The notes under the pieces: model-generated
Seen by the model: the letters and a program-made list of their open reading frames with translations, nothing else
Told to the model about the DNA's origin: nothing
Databases searched by the model: none
NCBI GenBank assembly: GCA_937889515.1
Contig: CALAOV010000390.1
Coordinates: 1-43,377 of the forward strand
From: an uncultured Myxococcales bacterium
GTDB taxonomy: Bacteria > Myxococcota_A > Polyangia > Fen-1088
Direction: 5' to 3'
Length of the DNA: 43,377 bases
In this document: positions 1 through 10,581 of the stretch, one piece after another
How positions within the stretch are numbered: position 1 is the first letter of the stretch
Layout of the letters: every line of letters starts with the position of its first letter
Made by a program: the position numbers and the translations under genes

Positions 1-24
1 GACTTGGCGCCAGACTTGGCGCCA
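1..24. repeat. Two perfect tandem copies of a 12-bp unit
   Basis: Positions 1-12 and 13-24 are identical (gacttggcgcca). Twelve bases are four codons, so the repeat keeps frame. Read on the minus strand it encodes Ala-Lys-Ser-Gly units of the protein that begins at 53. The contig starts inside this array, so the true copy number is unknown. Confidence 0.9.
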
Positions 25-53
25 GCTTTGCGCGGCGTTCGGGCCTTTGCCAT
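1..53 (-). CDS. 5' end of a Lys/Ala-rich basic protein (truncated by contig edge)
   Basis: An ATG at 53-51 on the minus strand opens a frame reading MAKARTPRKAGAKSGAKS up to the contig edge. The composition (Lys, Ala, Arg, Gly, with an AKSG repeat) resembles the tails of histone H1-like or other DNA/RNA-binding proteins of Myxococcota, but 17 residues cannot identify a family. No Shine-Dalgarno sequence precedes the ATG; instead a -35/-10 pair ends 9 bases before it, so the message may be leaderless. The gene is divergent from the aminopeptidase gene. Confidence 0.5.
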   Translation of the reverse strand, partial: MAKARTPRKAGAKSGAK

Positions 54-62
54 CGGGAGCTT

Positions 63-92
63 ACGCTACTGTTTGCTCCCCCTCGCTGTCAA
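63..92 (-). promoter_or_regulatory. Predicted promoter of the leftmost partial gene
   Basis: On the minus strand TTGACA (92-87) is followed after 18 bases by TAGCGT (68-63). The ATG at 53 lies 9 bases beyond the -10, which would put the transcription start at or a few bases before the start codon. The perfect -35 is seen; promoter activity is inferred. Confidence 0.5.
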
Positions 93-129
93 CCGCGACG
101 GCCATCTGGGACCGCCTCCTTGAAATCTC

Positions 130-1698
130 GTGACCCTGCCCCTACGCTGGGCGCTCGGAAACGGCGCCGCGGTGAGCCCGAGCGCCGAACCCGACCCAGC
201 CATGCTCGAGCTTGCCGTAGATAACGGAGATCCCCTAGACAGCCAGGTCGACCTTCTGGTCATTGCGTGCGGTGAAGCCGATCTCGCGGGGGCCGGCCAC
301 CTCGAGCGAGCCGATCTCCGCCTGGGCGGCCTCTTGAAACGGGCCATCACCGACGAGCGATTTCGGGCGAGACCCGGACAGTCTCTCATCGCCCACACGC
401 ATGGCGGACTTCCGGCGGTGCGCATCGGCCTCGTGGGGGTCGGCGCCGGGGCCGCAGCCGGCGCCCCGGGGCGCGCGCTGCGAATCGCCGCTGGAACCGC
501 GGTCCGGCTAGGCGTCTCCGTCGGAGCCCCGCGCGTCGCGTTCACCTGGACGGGCGGCGCGGGAGCTACCGCCGCGACCGAAGCGGCGGCCGAGGGCGCC
601 CGGCTCGGGGCCTATCGTTTCGACAAATACCTGACGGATGAGCGCAGCCAAACCACCTCCCTCGCCGCGCTGACCCTGTACCCGCCCGGACCTCCCGACG
701 CGGCCGAGGCAGCGACCGCCCTGGCGCGCGCCGAGACGGCCACGCGGGCGGTGGCGCGGGCGCGCGACCTCGTGAACGAGCCGGCCGGCGTCATGACGCC
801 CGCTCGAATCGCCGACCTCGCCGGCGGATGGGGACGCCAAGCCGGCCTGGTCGTCGAGGTGCTCGACCGCGCCGCCTGCGCGAAGTTGGGTATGGGGCTC
901 TTCCTGGCGGTCGCACAGGGCAGCGCGGAGGAGCCGCGCTTCGTTCACCTGGCCTGGTCGCCACCGACGTCCCGGAAACGCGTGGTGCTCGTCGGCAAGG
1001 GGGTCACCTTCGATTCCGGCGGTCTGTCGATCAAGACCAACGAGGGCATGCTCGACATGAAGACCGACATGGCCGGCGCCGCCGCGGTGCTGGCGGCCGC
1101 CGTCGCCGCGGCGGAAGAAAAGCTTCCCATCGAAGTGCACGCGCTCGCGGCGTGCACCGAGAACATGCCGTCCGGCAGCTCGTACAAATTGGGCGACGTG
1201 CTTCGTTCGCTCGACGGCAAGACCGTCGAGATCAACAACACCGATGCCGAAGGACGTCTCACGCTGGCCGATGCGCTCACCTTCGGGTTGCGCCTCCAGC
1301 CCGACGCCGTTCTCGACTTCGCCACGTTGACCGGCGCCTGCGTCGTCGCGCTCGGCCCGTACACCGCTGGCGTGATGGGCAACGACGAGTCTCTCGCCAC
1401 CGCGTTCCTCGCGGCCGCCGAGCAGTCTGGCGAGGAGATGTGGCGCCTCCCGCTGCCGCCGCGGCTCGCCGAGCAGCTCAAGTCCGAGATCGCCGATCTG
1501 AAAAACACCGGTGAGCGTTGGGGCGGCGCGCTCACCGCGGGTCTGTTCCTCAAAGAATTCGTTGGCAATGTCCCGTGGGTACACGTCGATATCGCCGGCC
1601 CTGCCAGCGCCAGCAAAGAGCAGGGACACGTCGGCAAGGGTGCCACCGGTTTCGGCGTCATTTCGATCCTCAATTACCTGCGCCGCAGCGCGGCCTGA
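130..1698 (+). CDS. pepA: Leucyl (cytosol) aminopeptidase, M17 family
   Basis: Manganese/zinc-dependent cytosolic aminopeptidase that removes N-terminal residues from peptides. The catalytic half carries the M17 metal and catalytic motifs: GKGVTFDSGG near residue 300 (metal-binding Lys and Asp), DMKTDMAGAAAVL just after it, and the family signature NTDAEGRL near residue 375. The N-terminal third is the variable Macro-like domain, with an Ala/Gly-rich stretch. Full length is 522 residues from a GTG at 130, slightly above the usual 480-500; an ATG at 202 (MLELAVDNGD) gives 498 residues and fits the family N-terminus better. Neither start has a convincing ribosome-binding site. It appears monocistronic: the next gene has its own promoter and ribosome-binding site. 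Confidence 0.93.
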   Translation: MTLPLRWALGNGAAVSPSAEPDPAMLELAVDNGDPLDSQVDLLVIACGEADLAGAGHLERADLRLGGLLKRAITDERFRARPGQSLIAHTHGGLPAVRIGLVGVGAGAAAGAPGRALRIAAGTAVRLGVSVGAPRVAFTWTGGAGATAATEAAAEGARLGAYRFDKYLTDERSQTTSLAALTLYPPGPPDAAEAATALARAETATRAVARARDLVNEPAGVMTPARIADLAGGWGRQAGLVVEVLDRAACAKLGMGLFLAVAQGSAEEPRFVHLAWSPPTSRKRVVLVGKGVTFDSGGLSIKTNEGMLDMKTDMAGAAAVLAAAVAAAEEKLPIEVHALAACTENMPSGSSYKLGDVLRSLDGKTVEINNTDAEGRLTLADALTFGLRLQPDAVLDFATLTGACVVALGPYTAGVMGNDESLATAFLAAAEQSGEEMWRLPLPPRLAEQLKSEIADLKNTGERWGGALTAGLFLKEFVGNVPWVHVDIAGPASASKEQGHVGKGATGFGVISILNYLRRSAA

Positions 1699-1746
1699 CA
1701 GCACTCTGACGCGAGCGGCGCGGCATTCCACTCCGACGGAGAGGCG

Positions 1747-1775
1747 TTGAATACAGCTGTTTCGTGTGATAAGGT
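1747..1775 (+). promoter_or_regulatory. Predicted promoter of cdnL
   Basis: TTGAAT (1747-1752) is followed by a 17-base gap and TAAGGT (1770-1775); a shifted reading uses GATAAG at 1768-1773. The region 1699-1819 otherwise contains only a leader of about 40 bases ending in the cdnL ribosome-binding site. Weak match, inferred. Confidence 0.38.
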
Positions 1776-1819
1776 TCGCGTGCTTTGAAATCCGTCCTCA
1801 ACAAGGAGTCAACGTAGTC

Positions 1820-2311
1820 ATGGAGCCGACTTTCAGAGTGGGTGACTTGGCCGTCTATCCGGCCCACGGGGTTGCGCAGATTGTCGGTATCGAGACGCGT
1901 GAGATCTCGGGCAACAAGCAGACCTTCTACATCCTCAAGATTCTCGAGAACGGGATGAAGATCATGATCCCGACGCGCAATGCGGGCGCCGTGGGACTGC
2001 GTGAGCTCATTCGGGCCGACGAGGTGGACGAGGTGTTCGAGATTCTCAAGAGCCGCGAAGTGGCGGTCGAGGGTCAGACCTGGAACCGCCGCTACCGCGA
2101 GTACATGGAGAAGATCAAGACCGGATCGGTCTTCGAGATCGCCGAGGTGCTGCGTGATCTGCAGCGGCTCAAGGGCGACAAGGAGCTGTCGTTCGGCGAG
2201 CGCAAGATGCTCGACACGGCGCGGACGCTCCTCATCAAGGAGATCGCCGTCGCGACCAAGTCCAAAGAAGTGAAGATCGAAGAAAAGCTCGATCGGATCT
2301 TCTCCTGCTAG
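1820..2311 (+). CDS. cdnL: CdnL/CarD-family RNA polymerase-binding transcription regulator
   Basis: CarD-family proteins bind the RNA polymerase beta subunit through an N-terminal Tudor-like domain and stabilise open complexes, notably at rRNA promoters. The N-terminal domain (about residues 1-65, FRVGDLAVYPAHGVAQI) and the helical C-terminal domain (NRRYREYMEKIKTGS, FGERKMLDTARTLL) match the CdnL branch seen in Myxococcota; the 163-residue length is typical. The ATG at 1820 is chosen because an AAGGAG (1803-1808) lies 11 bases upstream; an in-frame ATG at 1766 would add 18 residues with no family match. A strong intrinsic terminator follows, so the gene is probably a single transcription unit. 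Confidence 0.95.
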   Translation: MEPTFRVGDLAVYPAHGVAQIVGIETREISGNKQTFYILKILENGMKIMIPTRNAGAVGLRELIRADEVDEVFEILKSREVAVEGQTWNRRYREYMEKIKTGSVFEIAEVLRDLQRLKGDKELSFGERKMLDTARTLLIKEIAVATKSKEVKIEEKLDRIFSC

Positions 2312-2333
2312 CGCCCTAGAGCTGTTCGTTTGA

Positions 2334-2368
2334 CCCCGGCCCGGGCCTCTCCCGCGCCGGGGTTTTTT
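2334..2368 (+). terminator. Intrinsic terminator after cdnL
   Basis: CCCCGGC (2334-2340) pairs perfectly with GCCGGGG (2356-2362), followed immediately by six T (2363-2368). This is a textbook factor-independent terminator on the plus strand, 22 bases after the cdnL stop codon. Confidence 0.88.
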
Positions 2369-2461
2369 CGTGCCCGGTGGGATCGCGCAACTTTGCGCCG
2401 GGCGAGCCGAAGCCTCTCCGTCCGCCCATTCACCCGCGGACACCAGAAAAGGAGGCTCGCA

Positions 2462-2878
2462 ATGGACGCCGAGCTCAATTCACAGCTCCCCCCGAAGGCC
2501 CGCAAGTTTCTCGAAGAGACCACCATGAAGTCGATCTTCGGAATCCCCGACGAGGCGCTGGACGCCATCATGGCGCTCGCCTATCAGCTCTATCAGGTCG
2601 GGCGCTATTCCGAGGTCGAGGTGCTTTGCCGCGGCCTCATCGCCGCCGACCACAAGTACTGGTGGTCGTACTCGCTCTACGCGGCGACGCTCCGCCGCCT
2701 CGGCAAGCTCGAGGAGGCCATCGACGCGCTCGACAAGGGCCTCGTCTACGAGCCCAACGAGCCGAAGCTGCTCTTCATGCGCAACGAGATCCGTGAAGCG
2801 CTCGCCCACCTGAAGGCCAACCCGGTCGCGACTGGTGCGGGCGCGCCGTCCACCCCCAACCCGCAGATCGCGGCCTGA
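2462..2878 (+). CDS. Small TPR protein, SycD/LcrH-like
   Basis: A 138-residue helical protein. Residues about 45-110 form two to three tetratricopeptide-like repeats (YQVGRYSEVEVLCRGLIAAD, LYAATLRRLGKLEEAIDALD, LVYEPNEPKLLFM), the layout of class II type III secretion chaperones such as SycD/LcrH. The C-terminal 20 residues are Ala/Pro-rich and disordered. The ATG at 2462 has a strong ribosome-binding site (AAAAGGAGG, 2447-2455). It is 11 bases upstream of the next gene, which has its own GGAG, so the two are surely one operon. By analogy with chaperone-client pairs the neighbour may be its client; this is inference. No other secretion genes are in the window. Confidence 0.7.
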   Translation: MDAELNSQLPPKARKFLEETTMKSIFGIPDEALDAIMALAYQLYQVGRYSEVEVLCRGLIAADHKYWWSYSLYAATLRRLGKLEEAIDALDKGLVYEPNEPKLLFMRNEIREALAHLKANPVATGAGAPSTPNPQIAA

Positions 2879-2889
2879 AGGAGAATGTC

Positions 2890-4092
2890 ATGGGCTTTAG
2901 TCTTGGAAGCATCGTCTCCGACATCAAATCTCTGGCCACCGACCCGGGGAAGGCGGTCAAAGACATCTGCGACGCGGTCCTACCTGGGAACATGAAGGCC
3001 ATCGGCGATATCGTGGGCGGGGCCGTCGATTTCGAGACCGGTCATCCCCTGCAGGCGCTCGGTCACCTGACCGACGCCCTCAAGGATCTGCCGCAACTGG
3101 CGCAGGGTATGTCGGGTACGTCGACGACGGCAGCCAAGCCGGCGTTGGCGCCGCCGGGAACCCTGGCGGCCGAACCCACGCCTCCGCCCACCCGCGCGCC
3201 GGTCGCCCCCGCCGTCATAGCGTCCGCGGGAGCCCCAACAAGCGGCGCGACGTCGGCGCTTCAAACGGCGCTCTCCGGCCTCACCACAGCCCCCGGATCC
3301 GCGCCGGCCGGCCCAGCATCGACGGCCGGCACGGCGGCCAGCACGACCCCCGCCACTCCGACGGTCACCGTGTCGACGGGAACCCCGCCCGGGGCCTCCG
3401 CTCCCGCCGTGGGGCGATCGGGGCAACAGGTCAGCTTCTCCGTGAACGTCGGCGGGACGTCGGTCACCGTGACCGAAAACGAAAGGCTGGTCGGGCGCCG
3501 CAATCCCCAGACTGGGGTAACGGTCTTGCGGGAAGAACCGGTAGGCCGGCCGACCTTCACGGTGACCACGGCGGCTGCTCCCGGCACGCAAGCATCGGCG
3601 ACTCCGACGTCGAACAGCGTCCCGACGGGTGCTTCGACGTCGCCACCTTCCGGAGCGACCAGCGCAGCAGCCAGCGGCGCCGCCAGCGCGAGCGGAACGA
3701 GCGGGACCGCGAGCGGAACCAGCGGGACCACCGCGGGCGGAACGAGCGGGACCGCCGCGAACGGCTCGGCCTCGAAAACAGCGAGCGCCTCCACCGCCGA
3801 CGCTTCGAGCCCGGGGGACGCAGCTGCTTCCACCGGCGCGGCTGCCACGGGAGGCGCGAGCACGACTGGCGCGCCCCCGAGCCTCGCATCCCTGATGGCG
3901 ATGTCGCCCGATCAATTCATGCAGGCGGTCACCAGCGGGAACATTCCCCCGGATGTGGCCAACAACCCCGCCGCGATGACGCAGATTCAGGCCCGGATGA
4001 ATCAGATCACGCAGATGAATCAGCTGGTGACGTCGATGATGGCGGCCATGCACCAGATGCAGATGTCGATCATCCAGAACATCCGCGTCTGA
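2890..4092 (+). CDS. Unknown Thr/Ser/Gly/Ala-rich protein with Met/Gln-rich C-terminal helix
   Basis: I do not recognise this 400-residue protein. Three parts are visible. Residues 1-75 are an ordered, mostly helical head (MGFSLGSIVSDIKSLATDPG, then HPLQALGHLTDALKDLPQL). Residues about 76-330 are low-complexity Pro/Ala/Thr, with a short beta-like island (VSFSVNVGGTSVTVTENERL, near 178-197) and a run of GTSGT units near 265-285. Residues about 335-400 are a helical tail with repeated Met and Gln (QMNQLVTSMMAAMHQMQMS). There is no signal peptide or membrane segment. The start follows AAGGAG and sits 11 bases after the TPR gene. The architecture could be a structural or exported protein served by the TPR protein. 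Confidence 0.75.
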   Translation: MGFSLGSIVSDIKSLATDPGKAVKDICDAVLPGNMKAIGDIVGGAVDFETGHPLQALGHLTDALKDLPQLAQGMSGTSTTAAKPALAPPGTLAAEPTPPPTRAPVAPAVIASAGAPTSGATSALQTALSGLTTAPGSAPAGPASTAGTAASTTPATPTVTVSTGTPPGASAPAVGRSGQQVSFSVNVGGTSVTVTENERLVGRRNPQTGVTVLREEPVGRPTFTVTTAAAPGTQASATPTSNSVPTGASTSPPSGATSAAASGAASASGTSGTASGTSGTTAGGTSGTAANGSASKTASASTADASSPGDAAASTGAAATGGASTTGAPPSLASLMAMSPDQFMQAVTSGNIPPDVANNPAAMTQIQARMNQITQMNQLVTSMMAAMHQMQMSIIQNIRV

Positions 4093-4119
4093 CCTGGAGC
4101 CGAAAGATCAACCGAAACG

Positions 4120-4149
4120 GCGGGCCGGGCGAGAGCCCTCCCGCTCGTT

Positions 4150-4151
<2 letters not shown>
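4120..4151 (+). terminator. Hairpin terminator between two convergent genes
   Basis: GCGGG (4120-4124) pairs with CCCGC (4140-4144) and GGGC (4127-4130) with GCCC (4135-4138), closed by a GAGA tetraloop (GNRA type), then TCGTTTT. It ends the plus-strand gene at 4092. The minus-strand reading of the same stem would serve gyrB, though its T-tract is weaker and gyrB's stop codon (4152-4150) overlaps the tract. Confidence 0.55.
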
Positions 4152-6669
<2,518 letters not shown>

Positions 6670-6741
6670 CTACAAACCTGAACGTTTCCAATTACCTAGC
6701 ATGCTTCTTGCGGTCTGTAAAGAGAATATGGTTCGACCGAT

Positions 6742-7848
6742 TCAGGGATGGGCGACGACCTTCCCGGCGCGAACGAAAAAGTCGCAACGGTCCGATAGCG
6801 CCGGAACGATCTCGCGCTCGGTCACCGAGATCAGCGTCTGGCAGTCGAGCTTCGAAATGACCTCGAAGAGCAAACCGCGGCGAACGGGATCGAGCTCGCT
6901 CGGCACGTCGTCGAGAAGCAGAACCGGTGGATCGCCCAGACGGGCCTCGACGTGGGTCAGCTCGGCCAGCTTGAGTGCCAGCATGAGAGACCGCAGCTGG
7001 CCTTGCGAAGCGTGGCTGCGGGCCAGCGCTCCTGAAAACCCAATCTCGAGGTCGTCGACCTGGGGACCGAATCCGGTGAAGCGGCGCCGGACGTCGATCG
7101 CGCGCCGGCTGGAGAGGCCTCGGACGAGGGCCAGTTCCAGCTCGGCCTCGTCGGCGGCGGCCTCGACGTCGGGATCGCTGCGGTAGACCAGCGACACGGG
7201 CAGGTCGCCGTGCAGGGCCCGAAAATGATCCGCGAAGCGCGGTTCGAGCGCGGTGACCAGTGCCCGCCGCCGCATCACGACGCGGGCGCCCGTCCGCGCC
7301 AGCTCCTCGTCGTAGGTGTCGAGCAGTGCGGGATCAGACGAACCTTGCCGGAGGAGCGCGTTCCGATTCCGCAGCACCTTCTGGAACGCGCTGGCCTCGT
7401 CGTAATAGCTCCGCTCCACGTTGAAGATCGCCAGGTCGAGGAAGCGCCGGCGGGCCGCCGGCGCCGCCCGCGACAACAGCAGATCCTCGGGAACGAACAG
7501 GACCACGCTGACCGCGCCCAGCGCCGCCGCGGTCCCGCGCACCGACTTTCCATCCAGGCGCGCCTGTCGCCCGGTCGGGCCGAGCTCGATCTCGAACCGG
7601 CGCTCGAGACCCCGATGCTCGACCTCGGCCCGCAGCCGGGCCCGACCGGCGGGCTCGCCGCGGCGGATCAGATCTTCGGCGTGCGTGGTGCGAAACGAGC
7701 GCAGAGCGGCCAGGTAGTAGGCCGCTTCGAGGACGTTGGTCTTACCCTGCCCGTTGTCGCCGAAGAGAACCGAGAGATGCGCGCCCGGCACCAATGCGAG
7801 CGGCTCGAGATTGCGCCACCCCTCCGCCCACAGCCCACGTATTCGCAC
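6742..7848 (-). CDS. recF: DNA replication and repair protein RecF
   Basis: SMC-like ATPase that, with RecO and RecR, loads RecA at single-strand gaps. The Walker A motif GDNGQGKT is at residues 30-37, the ABC signature ASQGQLRSLMLALKLAEL near residue 280, and Walker B with D-loop LLLDDVPSELD near 305. The length of 368 is typical. The start is a GTG 20 bases after the dnaN stop codon, so it is probably co-transcribed with dnaN. Confidence 0.97.
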   Translation of the reverse strand: MRIRGLWAEGWRNLEPLALVPGAHLSVLFGDNGQGKTNVLEAAYYLAALRSFRTTHAEDLIRRGEPAGRARLRAEVEHRGLERRFEIELGPTGRQARLDGKSVRGTAAALGAVSVVLFVPEDLLLSRAAPAARRRFLDLAIFNVERSYYDEASAFQKVLRNRNALLRQGSSDPALLDTYDEELARTGARVVMRRRALVTALEPRFADHFRALHGDLPVSLVYRSDPDVEAAADEAELELALVRGLSSRRAIDVRRRFTGFGPQVDDLEIGFSGALARSHASQGQLRSLMLALKLAELTHVEARLGDPPVLLLDDVPSELDPVRRGLLFEVISKLDCQTLISVTEREIVPALSDRCDFFVRAGKVVAHP

Positions 7849-7868
7849 AGAAAAGCGAAGACGTGGGC

Positions 7869-8972
7869 CTAGAGCCTCATCGGCATGACCACGCAGACAT
7901 AGTCGCTGCCATCGCCGGGCCGCACGACGGCCGGGTCGAGCTCACCCGCCAGCTCCACCCGCACCTCCGGTGTCTCGATCTCGCCGAGCAGGTCGATGAA
8001 GTAGCGCGCGTTGAATCCGATCTGCACCGCGGCGCCCTTGTAGGCGATGTCGATCTCCTCGCGCGCTGCGCCCAGATCTGGGTTGTCGCTTTCGATCCGG
8101 AGCTTGCCCTTTTCGAGACCGATCCGCACCCCGGAGGTCTTGTCCGAAGACATCAGCGACACGCGCCGGAGGGCGTCGAGGAAGCCGAGACGAGACACCG
8201 TGAACGCCCGTTCGTTCTCCTTGGGGATGACCTGGTCGTAGGGCGGGAACTGGCCGTCGATGAGCTTCACTGAGATGCCCACATCGTCCGCCTTCAAGAC
8301 GAAGTTGCCGTCGTGAATGCCGATCGCGACCGGTGCCTCCCGGGTCTCGATGGCACGGCGAAGCTCGACGATCCCCTTGCGCGGGATCAGCACGCTCGCG
8401 GCCAGCTTCGGTCCACCCGGCAGCGGGCGCGAGACCTTCGAGAGCCGGTGTCCGTCGGTCGAGACCATTCGCGCCGTCGTGCCGTCCGATTCGAACAACA
8501 CCCCCGCCAGGTGCTGCCGGGTCTCGTCGAGCGACACCGAAAAAATGGTCTTGGCGATCATGTCGCGCAGGGTCGCGGTCTCTACCTTGAAGGTTTGGGC
8601 CTCCGCGATCGCGGGCAGCTTGGGATAGTCGCGATCGGATAGACCGACCACCTTGAACTCGACCTTGCCGGCCCGGATCTCGGCCCAATTCTGCTCCGTG
8701 CGACGAAAATGCACCTCGTCATCGGGAAGGCCCTTGACGATCTCGTAGAGCTGGCGCGCACCGACGGTCAACCCACCTTCCTTCTCGATCTTCGCGCTGA
8801 GCGTGACCAGCGTGGTGACGTTCAAGTCGGTGGCGCCACACAGGAGCTTGTCCTTTCCCTCCGTGCGAAGCAGGACGTTGGCCAGGATGGGGAGCGTGCT
8901 CTTTCGGTCGGCGATGCCGTGCGCCAAATAGAGTCCCCGCAGAAACTCCTCTTTTCGAATCTTGAACTCCAT
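7869..8972 (-). CDS. dnaN: DNA polymerase III beta subunit (sliding clamp)
   Basis: Ring-shaped processivity clamp made of three similar domains, 367 residues. The family N-terminus is present (F.I....L...L..A..I..RKSTLPILANVLL), as are the central RLSKVSRPLPGG-like stretch and the C-terminal AELDPAVVRPGD and YVCVVMPMRL, which form the partner-binding pocket and end. A good ribosome-binding site (AAGGAG) precedes the ATG. The upstream gap holds the predicted origin. Confidence 0.98.
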   Translation of the reverse strand: MEFKIRKEEFLRGLYLAHGIADRKSTLPILANVLLRTEGKDKLLCGATDLNVTTLVTLSAKIEKEGGLTVGARQLYEIVKGLPDDEVHFRRTEQNWAEIRAGKVEFKVVGLSDRDYPKLPAIAEAQTFKVETATLRDMIAKTIFSVSLDETRQHLAGVLFESDGTTARMVSTDGHRLSKVSRPLPGGPKLAASVLIPRKGIVELRRAIETREAPVAIGIHDGNFVLKADDVGISVKLIDGQFPPYDQVIPKENERAFTVSRLGFLDALRRVSLMSSDKTSGVRIGLEKGKLRIESDNPDLGAAREEIDIAYKGAAVQIGFNARYFIDLLGEIETPEVRVELAGELDPAVVRPGDGSDYVCVVMPMRL

Positions 8973-8996
8973 CCGTCGCTCCTTGTTTTCCCGGTC

Positions 8997-9104
8997 TCTT
9001 CTATCTTTAAATTAGAAGATTAAAAAGCAGATGTAGTAGGGCCTGTGGAGATGTGGAGAACAGGTCTTTGTCGTCGGTGATTGTGATCTTTTGGGTGTGG
9101 ATTG
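8997..9104. other. oriC: Predicted replication origin core: AT-rich stretch, TAG trios, DnaA boxes
   Basis: Within the dnaA-dnaN gap, 8997-9030 is strongly AT-rich in a GC-rich genome and contains an inverted repeat (TCTTCTA at 8997-9003, TAGAAGA at 9013-9019). Next come two TAG trinucleotides (9034-9039), a short GC spacer (GGCC, 9040-9043), and two DnaA boxes, TGTGGAGAT (9044-9052) and TGTGGAGAA (9052-9060), which share one base and match TGTGGATAA at 7 and 8 of 9. A third box-like site TGTGGATTG is at 9096-9104. The order (unwinding region, DnaA-trios, GC spacer, boxes) is that of the basal unwinding system described for bacterial origins. Function is inferred from motif order and gene context. 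Confidence 0.7.
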
Positions 9105-9201
9105 GCCGGGGGTCGCGTGCTCGATGAATAGTGGACTCGGCCGAGGCGGGTCTGTTCTCCGATTGGCCCACAGGCCGCTCCACAGGCAACCGGGGACAAA
9201 A

Positions 9202-10572
9202 TCACGGCTGGCGCAGGTGACTCTCGAGCGTGCTCACGACGCTGCGGACCGATGGATCCTCGGTGCAGAGGCGCTCGATCTTCCGGACCGCGCTGATGAC
9301 GGTGGAGTGGTCCTTGCCGCCGAAGCGACTCCCGATCTCGGGGTAGCTCATCTTGGTGAGCTTGCGCGCGAGATACATCGCGACCATGCGGGGGTGCGCC
9401 ACGGCGCGATGCCGCTTGGGACCCTTGAGGTCGTGCAGCTTCACGTCGAAGTAGGCGGCGACCTCGCGCTGGACCGCCTCGATGGTGAGCCCGGTGGAAG
9501 CGCTGGCGATGAGCTTGGCCAGCGCGTCTCTCGCCAGCTCCACCGAGATCGGTTGGCCCTGGAACGAGGCCCGGGCGGCCAGGCGCAGCAGCGCCCCTTC
9601 CAGCTCGCGGACGTTGGTCTTTATGTGCGCGGCCAGGTAGAGCGCCACCTCGTCGGGCAGATCCACCCCCTCCGACTCGGACTTGCGCTTCAAGATCGCG
9701 ACTCGGGTCTCGAGATCCGGGGTCTCGACTTCGGCGATGAGGCCCCAGGTGAAGCGACTCCGGAGGCGATCCTCCACGCCCGGCAGCTCCGCCGGCAGCT
9801 TGTCCGACGTCAGCACGATCTGCTTGTGGGCGTAGTGCAGCACGTTGAAGGTGTGGAAGAACTCGTCCTGCGAGCTGTCCTTGTTGGACAGAAACTGGAT
9901 GTCGTCGACCAGCAGAACGTCCGGCGCGGTCCGGTACCGGGCGCGGAACTCCTCCATCGAGCTGCCGCCCGACGAGCGCTTCTGATGCATCATCGAACCG
10001 ATGAAGTCGGTGACGAACCGTTCGCAGGTGATGAAGCTGACCAGCCACTCGGGGTGCTGACGGTGAATTTCGTGCCCGATGGCGTGTAGCAAGTGGGTCT
10101 TGCCCAGACCGACGCCCCCGTAGATGAAGAGGGGGTTCCAGCGCGAGGCCGGCGTCTCGGCGACCATCCGGGCGGCGGCGTGCGCGAACTGGTTGGTCGG
10201 GCCCACCACGAACTTGTCGAAGGTGTAGCGGTCGACCAGGTCGGGCGTCCGCACCGAAACGGGCGCTGCCGGGCTCGGCGGGCGCGGGTGGCCGACCGTT
10301 GGCTCTTTCTTTGTCCGGCAGCCGGGCCCATCGTCTTCGGCGATCTCGAACTCGACCGTGAAAGAGCGCTGCGTGCGGGTCTGGATGTCTCCCAGAATCG
10401 AGCTCAGAAAATTGTCCTCGAACCACTCCTTGTGATAGCGGTTCGGTGCCCGGAGGCGGATGCGCCCATCATCGATTCCGAGGCACTCGATGGGCCTCAG
10501 CCAGAGCTCGCGATGGGCCGGCTTGACGAGGGGCTCGATGGAGCGAACGGCATCGGTCCAGAGCTCAAACAT
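9202..10572 (-). CDS. dnaA: Chromosomal replication initiator DnaA
   Basis: AAA+ protein that binds DnaA boxes and opens the origin. Domain I is at residues 1-80, followed by a short Pro-rich linker (about 85-110), the AAA+ core with Walker A GGVGLGKTH (near 150), Walker B VLLVDDIQ (near 215) and sensor 1 VLTSDKLP, and the C-terminal DNA-binding domain with the signature GGKDHSTVISAVRKI (near 420). The length of 456 is normal. The ATG is directly preceded by GGAG with almost no spacing, so the ribosome-binding site is poor. Two DnaA boxes lie within 85 bases upstream, compatible with autoregulation. Confidence 0.98.
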   Translation of the reverse strand: MFELWTDAVRSIEPLVKPAHRELWLRPIECLGIDDGRIRLRAPNRYHKEWFEDNFLSSILGDIQTRTQRSFTVEFEIAEDDGPGCRTKKEPTVGHPRPPSPAAPVSVRTPDLVDRYTFDKFVVGPTNQFAHAAARMVAETPASRWNPLFIYGGVGLGKTHLLHAIGHEIHRQHPEWLVSFITCERFVTDFIGSMMHQKRSSGGSSMEEFRARYRTAPDVLLVDDIQFLSNKDSSQDEFFHTFNVLHYAHKQIVLTSDKLPAELPGVEDRLRSRFTWGLIAEVETPDLETRVAILKRKSESEGVDLPDEVALYLAAHIKTNVRELEGALLRLAARASFQGQPISVELARDALAKLIASASTGLTIEAVQREVAAYFDVKLHDLKGPKRHRAVAHPRMVAMYLARKLTKMSYPEIGSRFGGKDHSTVISAVRKIERLCTEDPSVRSVVSTLESHLRQP

Positions 10573-10581
10573 CTCCGCGAC

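Noticed and set aside
2330-2461. Upstream extension of the TPR protein by 44 residues from an ATG at 2330
   Set aside because: It would begin inside the cdnL terminator, is Arg/Pro-rich without conservation, and the ATG at 2462 has a strong ribosome-binding site.
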